12,555 nucleotides of DNA, taken from the NCBI GenBank assembly GCA_002104895.1, contig MCFG01000452.1, forward strand, positions 37,501 to 50,055, in the 5' to 3' direction. Made by a program: the position numbers and the translations under genes. How positions within the stretch are numbered: position 1 is the stretch's first letter; every line of letters begins with the position of its first letter. The DNA is from Anaeromyces robustus. Lineage: Eukaryota; Neocallimastigomycota; Neocallimastigomycetes; Neocallimastigales; Neocallimastigaceae. A model generated the notes under the pieces. That model saw only the letters and a program-made list of their open reading frames with translations, searched no databases and had not been told where the DNA came from. Shown piece by piece: positions 8,437-12,555 of the stretch.

Positions 8437-9142
8437 AACCATCAATGCATAATTATTATTAATTAATAATAAATAATAAATAATTAATAATAATTATTTA
8501 TTTATTAATTATTATTATTTATTAATTATTATTATTTATTATTTATTTAAATTTATTTTATTTTTTTTTGGACGGTAATTCTTGATTAAACATAAATTTA
8601 AATATTTATAAATTTATAAAACAAATTTTAACAAATTATGGGTTTTATTTTATTTTATTTTAATTATTTCTTTTTTTATTTTATTTTACAATAAGAAAAG
8701 TTAGATGGTCCAACAATTAAAAAATTTAAAATAATTAAAAAAAAACAGGTTTTTCCTTATTTATACATAGCATTTTTAATTTTTAATTTTTAATTTTAAA
8801 AAAAAATTTTTTTAAAAAAAAAATAAAAAAAAATAACAAACAATTAATGAACATACAAAAAAAAAAAAAAAGATATCAATTATAATTATATTTTATATAT
8901 AAAAAAAAAGAATTGTTTTTTTTATGCATTTAACCATTTAATTACTGATAAATTGTTTTTTATTAGATGCTTCACTTCTTTTATATTGTTTATTTTATTT
9001 TTTTTTTATTTTATTTTTATTAATTTGTTTATTTTATTAATAAAATTCTTTCCTTTCTTTTTTTTTTTTCTATTACATTAAATAATTTTTCATTCTCATT
9101 TTCATTTTTTTTTTTTTATTGACAAAAATAAAAATATCTTAA
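8435..9142. other. A/T-rich DNA with an imperfect inverted repeat; no gene
   Basis: From about 8449 to 8550, TAA-rich units switch to TTA-rich units around a centre near 8495, so the strand could fold on itself imperfectly; this follows from the microsatellite content. The rest is homopolymer, including an A9T7A10-like junction near 8800, one GGACGGTAA site (8570) and short islands such as GTTAGATGGTCCAAC at about 8700. No reading frame of interest. Confidence 0.55.
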
Positions 9143-9240
9143 CCGTAAATCAAATTTTTATTTATTTACATAATTATGTACTCTTTTTTTATTTATCTTT
9201 ATCTTTTTATGTCTTTCTCTAAATGGATGGATGTCAACTA

Positions 9241-9310
9241 AATACAAAAATACAAAATACAAAATAAATAAATAAATAAATAAATACAAAATACAATATA
9301 AATAAATAAA
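9241..9310. repeat. AATACAAA and (AAAT)n microsatellite
   Basis: Alternating ATACAAA units and AAAT runs, with ATACAAAATACAA at both ends of a central (AAAT)n. Low-complexity slippage product. Confidence 0.8.
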
Positions 9311-9330
9311 TATTACTATTTTTTATTTTA

Positions 9331-9361
<31 letters not shown>

Positions 9362-9544
9362 TTTAATACAAAAAAAAAAAAAAAAGGTTCCTATTTTAAT
9401 AATTAAACTATTAAAAATGTACCGTTTTGTACATTTTTTTTCATGAGAATAAAAATAGAAATAAATAAAAAAGTTGACGTTTAGGTTTTAAAATAAAAAA
9501 AAAAATTTGCGGTAACTTTTATTACATTCTAAAATAGAATAAAA

Positions 9545-9574
9545 TATAAATATAAATATAAATATAAATATAAA
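9545..9574 (+). repeat. (TATAAA)5 hexanucleotide array
   Basis: Five perfect TATAAA units. Although TATAAA is also the TATA-box core, a perfect tandem array far from any gene start is best read as a microsatellite. Confidence 0.9.
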
Positions 9575-10094
9575 TATTAATAATAATATAATAATAATAT
9601 TAAATTTTATTTAAAAATATATAAATTTTTTTAAATATATATATAATTTTTTTTTTGTTTCTTTTTTTTATTATTATTATTTATTATTATATATTATTAT
9701 ATATTATATATTTGTATATATTTATATATATTTGTATATATTTTTTCTGCTTTTTTTTTTTTTTTTGTTAAAATTGTCAAAAAAAAAAAAAAAGAGTTTT
9801 AAAAAAAAATTTAAAGATTGATTTATTTCATTATAATTTGAATATATTATAAATATATATTTATTATATAATAATATATTTAATACTATATATTAGAATT
9901 TATTAATATTTATATATACTATATATTATTTATTTAATTTCTTTGTATTTATGTAAAATTTATTTAATTATATTAATAATTTATTTATTATATATTTGTT
10001 AATTTATTTAATTTTTTTCACCGTTTTTTTTTTTTTTTTTTATCAGAATGATTGAAAAAGGAAAATGTTTATATTTACTTAATATAGTAAAACG

Positions 10095-10109
10095 GATCAT
10101 ACACACATC
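10095..10109 (+). repeat. Dispersed motif GATCATACACACATC, copy 2
   Basis: Partner of the copy at 7161-7175. It overlaps the last base of the ACGG site at 10092, giving AAAACGGATCAT. The site at 10334 begins the same way (AAAACGGATTAT). Confidence 0.3.
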
Positions 10110-10774
10110 ACATCTGAAAAAATTATTTATTTATTATTAATAATTTATTAATAATAGTATATAATAATATTATAATATATAATAAATAATAAATAATAAT
10201 AAATAATAATAATAAATAAATAAATAATAAAAGAAATAAATAAATAAAAAACCAAGTAAAATCTTAAAAACCTTTTTTTTAATATATAAATATTTCTTTA
10301 TATATATAAAATAAAAAAAATAAAAAAAAAAAAACGGATTATATAAAAATATAATAATAATTATAAAGAAAGAAAAAAAACTATTTTTATTCACATAATA
10401 TATATATACTATGTGAAGATTTTTTTTTATATTTACAAAATGTGACTTTTTAAAAAAAAACGGCACCTTCTTGAAATATTAAATATTGACAAAAAAAAAT
10501 AGTATGATCCAATTTTAAATAATTATAGATGAAAAAAAAATAATTCTCTTTTTTTTAAATTCATTAACAAATTATATATATTTTAATTTTTTAATGATTT
10601 CTTTTTTTTCATAGTATAAAATCATAAAATATGTTTGTATGTTTGTATCATGTCAAAGATCAAACTTTTTTTTATTTTTTAATTATGACTGTAATACTGT
10701 AATACTTTAATATCTATTTAAAAAATAAAATAATTATAAATTATAAATTACAAATTACAAATGATGAATTGGTG

Positions 10775-10799
10775 AAAATAAAATAAAATAAAATAAAAT
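10775..10799 (+). repeat. (AAAAT)5 microsatellite
   Basis: Five perfect pentanucleotide units. No associated gene. Confidence 0.9.
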
Positions 10800-10948
10800 A
10801 AATAATAAAATAGTGTTCTACATATTTAATTATTTATTTATTAATTTATTTATTTATCTATTAGGAATTAAGAAAAAAAATATACCAAATATGTTAATTA
10901 CATATTATAAGAATAAACAAAAAAAAAAATAAAATAATGAATATTAAT

Positions 10949-11023
10949 TATTATTATTTATTATTTATTATTAATTATTTATTATTTATTATTTATTATT
11001 TATTATTTATTATTATTATTATT
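10949..11023. repeat. (TTATTTA)n heptanucleotide array
   Basis: TTATTTA units repeat with occasional TTATTAA variants, running into (TTA)n. Low-complexity slippage product. Confidence 0.8.
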
Positions 11024-11290
11024 CATAATAATTCTTTATATTTAATATATAAAGAATTTAAATTCATTTATTTAATATATTATTTATTATATTAAATTAT
11101 ATTTAATATATATTCTTTTAATTTTTTTATTATTTATTTATTAATATATCTATTTAAATTAATAATTTATTAAAATATAATAAATATATATAGTAATATA
11201 TATTTAAAATATATTTATATAATATATTAAAGTATAATATTAATATATATAATAAAGAAATAAATACAAAATTGATATAAGAATTAATAA

Positions 11291-11413
11291 ATGCACAAAA
11301 AAATATTTTATTCCAATGATTTGTGACGGCTCTTATTAAGCTATATCCATTTTTAGATAGTTATTAATATAATGGTTAGCATTGTCACAATATTATTAGG
11401 TAAAAATAATTAA
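11291..11413 (+). pseudogene. Possible short gene relic with two in-frame stops, unrecognised
   Basis: From ATG at 11291 a single frame reads MHKKIFYSNDL, TGA, RLLLSYIHF, TAG, then IVINIMVSIVTILLGKNN to TAA at 11411-11413. The block is visibly richer in G and C than its surroundings and contains one GACGG site (11326). Both interior stops are one substitution from a sense codon. Forty codons with two stops is not significant at this base composition, so this is only a candidate. Confidence 0.15.
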
Positions 11414-11627
11414 TAATAATAATAATAATAATAGTAAAAAAGTTGATTTAAATATTTTAATATTATTTATTAATAATTAATATTATTTATTAATATTTAA
11501 TAATAATAATAATTATTATTTTCATCTGTTATTATTATAATAATTTATTATATATTATATGTTAGATATTATATATTATCATTTTTTATCTGTTATTGTT
11601 ATTGATTATACATAAATTTATGTATAA

Positions 11628-11700
11628 CAATAATACTAATACTAATAATAATAATAATAATAGTTATAATAATAATAATATTAATAATAGTAATACTAAA
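11628..11700 (+). repeat. Imperfect (TAA)n array with TAC and TAG variants
   Basis: AATAATACTAATACTAATAA leads into (TAA)n, interrupted by GTTATAATAA and ending in GTAATACTAAATAAGG. Simple microsatellite with substitutions. Confidence 0.8.
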
Positions 11701-11814
11701 TAAGGCACTAAATACATTTTATTATCGTTTATTATAATTCTCCGGTAGATAATAGCAATTACAAGATTTAAAAAGATTAATTTATCATAATTCATAATAA
11801 TTAATCTATTATTT

Positions 11815-11858
11815 AATCATATTATAATCATAATATAATCATAATATAATCATATTAA
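11815..11858 (+). repeat. 11-bp tandem repeat AATCATAATAT x4
   Basis: AATCAT starts at 11815, 11826, 11837 and 11848, an exact 11-bp period close to one helical turn. This puts the ATCAT cores on the same face of the DNA. Further ATCAT copies lie at 11784 and in 12054-12087. Confidence 0.85.
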
Positions 11859-11962
11859 TAATTATAAAAAAAAATATTACATATTATATATTATAATAAC
11901 TTTTATTATAAAAATACTAATAATAATAATAAACTGTTTATTTTTTTCTATTATTTGCTTTG

Positions 11963-11963
11963 T

Positions 11964-12010
<47 letters not shown>
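11963..12010 (+). repeat. (TTTA)12 microsatellite
   Basis: Twelve perfect tetranucleotide units, bounded by TG on the left and TTC on the right. Expected to be length-variable. Confidence 0.95.
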
Positions 12011-12053
12011 TTCACTTATTTATATATATAATCTACTGATTGATAGATGAGCA

Positions 12054-12093
12054 ATCATATTATCATAAAAAATTATCATATTATCATGATGAT
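12054..12093 (+). promoter_or_regulatory. Paired 13-bp direct repeat ATCATATTATCAT plus ATCATGAT palindrome
   Basis: ATCATATTATCAT occurs at 12054-12066 and again at 12075-12087, offset by 21 bp (two helical turns). The second copy overlaps the perfect palindrome ATCATGAT at 12083-12090, and ATGAT recurs at 12089. A C6 run follows at 12098. The regular spacing suggests a protein-binding array, possibly homeodomain-like, but no adjacent gene is visible. Confidence 0.35.
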
Positions 12094-12097
12094 TAAA

Positions 12098-12555
12098 CCC
12101 CCCTCTTTTTTTTCATATTTTTATTTTAATTTAAATATAATTTTTGAACATTTATAATAGAAAAAAAAATTTTTTTTTAAGGGAATGGAATGAGAATTAT
12201 GTTTTGTTTTGTTTTATTTTTTTTTTTTTTTTGTTTTATTTTTATTTTACCCAAAAAAAAAAAATTCTAGGCTCAACAATAATGATAATAATAAATATAA
12301 AAAAAAAAAGAAAATTCAAAAAAAAAATTTTTTTTTTATATATTATATATAATAGCATATTATTATTTATGAAACTTTAAATAACCCTTAATTATTATAA
12401 TAAATAATAACAAAAATTTATTATTATTATTATTATTATTTATTATTTGATTTGATTTGATTTCTTTTTGCCATATCAACCAGCTGATAAATAAATAAAA
12501 AAATAATAAAATAATAAATAATAATAAAATAAATAATAAACAACCTTTAAAAATC
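12098..12555. other. Right-end A/T-rich DNA, no supported gene
   Basis: Contains C6TCT8 at 12098-12113, two A-run/T-run palindromic junctions (about 12160 and 12325), (TTA)n at 12420-12440, three TTTGA units at 12446-12460, and a mixed island CCATATCAACCAGCTGATAA at 12471-12490. A 78-residue plus-strand frame at 12144-12380 is Phe/Lys/Ile homopolymer translation, apart from a short stretch (REWNENYVLF), and is not accepted as a gene. Confidence 0.65.

Larger units (their letters stand above)
9143..10463. promoter_or_regulatory. Densest part of the RACGG(T) array
   Basis: Sites are at 9143, 9422, 9509 (GCGGTAA), 10021, 10092, 10334 and 10460, with a TGACGT at about 9475. Both orientations occur. 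No gene start lies within reach in the window, so if this is a regulatory region its target is unknown, beyond the right edge, or an unannotated noncoding RNA. A 98-residue minus-strand frame at 10170-10466 crosses this block; it is Phe/Tyr/Ile/Lys from A/T runs and is not accepted as a gene. Confidence 0.3.
10464..11290. other. A/T-rich DNA with microsatellites; no gene
   Basis: Includes ATGTTTGTATGTTTGTAT near 10630, a CTGTAATACTGTAATACT direct repeat near 10689, (AAAAT)5 at 10775-10799 and the heptanucleotide array at 10949-11023. No coding-like island is seen. Confidence 0.65.
5068..11329. promoter_or_regulatory. Dispersed RACGG(T) motif array, 13 ACGG/CCGT sites
   Basis: ACGG occurs at 5068, 7741, 8097, 8572, 10092, 10334, 10460 and 11326. 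Its complement CCGT occurs at 5614, 7053, 9143, 9422 and 10021. A related GCGGTAA is at 9509. Read in one orientation, most are AACGGT, GACGGT or AACGGA; CGGTAA or CGGTTA recurs five times counting the GCGGTAA variant. The surrounding DNA is over 90 percent A+T by eye, so a four-base word with three G/C bases should be very rare; a rough composition estimate gives about one or fewer. Seven of the 14 sites lie in 9143-10463. AACGG resembles the core bound by Myb-family proteins and TGACG resembles a bZIP half-site; those matches are suggestive only. Confidence 0.35.

Noticed and set aside
8449-8550. Large hairpin or MITE-like inverted repeat
   Set aside because: The symmetry comes from (TAA)n changing to (TTA)n. 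The arms match only imperfectly and there is no target-site duplication or conserved terminus.
9545-9574. TATAAA repeats as a TATA box
   Set aside because: Five perfect tandem copies are a microsatellite, and no gene start is nearby.
10170-10466. 98-residue minus-strand frame of Phe, Tyr, Ile and Lys
   Set aside because: Homopolymers and (TTA)n contain few stops in some frames; the product is low-complexity throughout and shows no motif.
11357-11400. tRNA-like D-arm and anticodon string TATAATGGTTAGCATTGTCAC
   Set aside because: It resembles a tRNA-Asp D-loop followed by GTC, but the spacing is about ten bases too short, there is no acceptor or T-arm partner, and G/C content is far too low for a nuclear tRNA.
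12098-12113. C6TCT8 as a telomere-like or triplex element
   Set aside because: A single occurrence with no repeat unit; no telomeric array at either window end.
12144-12380. 78-residue plus-strand frame
   Set aside because: Apart from REWNENYVLF, it is Phe/Lys/Ile runs from poly(T) and poly(A); no recognisable domain or initiation context.
1-12555. Bacterial or organellar origin suggested by the extreme A+T content
   Set aside because: The only clear gene is a eukaryotic dual-specificity phosphatase with a disordered insertion and standard code; no ribosome-binding sites, operons, mitochondrial genes or tRNAs are present.

Overview
The window is extremely A+T-rich, long-homopolymer DNA. It holds one clear protein-coding gene and about 9.4 kb of almost pure A/T sequence with no recognisable complete gene. 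The combination is an intron-poor, A/T-ending-codon gene in flanks made of poly(A)/poly(T) runs and (TTA)n/(TTTA)n arrays, plus a protein of the fungal Msg5/Pmp1-like MAP-kinase-phosphatase type. This best fits the nuclear genome of an anaerobic gut fungus (Neocallimastigomycota such as Neocallimastix, Piromyces or Anaeromyces). A dictyostelid is the main alternative, but the long gene-free stretch and the fungal-type phosphatase argue against it. The assignment is inference, not proof.

Layout. 1-1594: A/T-rich 3' flank of the gene, with long poly(T) runs, a pentanucleotide array and a short coding-like island at 1037-1213. 1595-3154 (minus strand): a 519-residue dual-specificity phosphatase whose fold is split by a roughly 310-residue Ser/Thr/Pro-rich insertion carrying a 21-residue tandem repeat. 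3155-3400: its upstream region, with a candidate 120-nt 5'-UTR intron. 3400-12555: a gene desert of microsatellites and homopolymers. Scattered in it are small islands of higher G+C. Several read like short pieces of coding sequence (6283-6408, 8079-8391, 11291-11413), none of them identifiable.

The most unusual signal outside the gene is that most CpG dinucleotides between about 5060 and 11330 sit in one short motif, RACGG(T) on either strand. I count 13 ACGG/CCGT sites where base composition predicts about one or fewer. A second patterned region at 11784-12093 carries ATCAT repeats at 11-bp and 21-bp spacing. Both look like protein-binding-site arrays or a mutational/modification signature rather than random A/T-rich DNA.

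In the phosphatase, the catalytic Cys459 and Arg465 are present. The His that normally precedes the Cys is Ser458, and the expected general-acid Asp falls on Asn427 or His428. This may be a slow, substrate-trapping or regulatory phosphatase, or simply a lineage variant of the fungal family. No tRNA, rRNA, CRISPR array, autonomous transposon or viral gene was seen.
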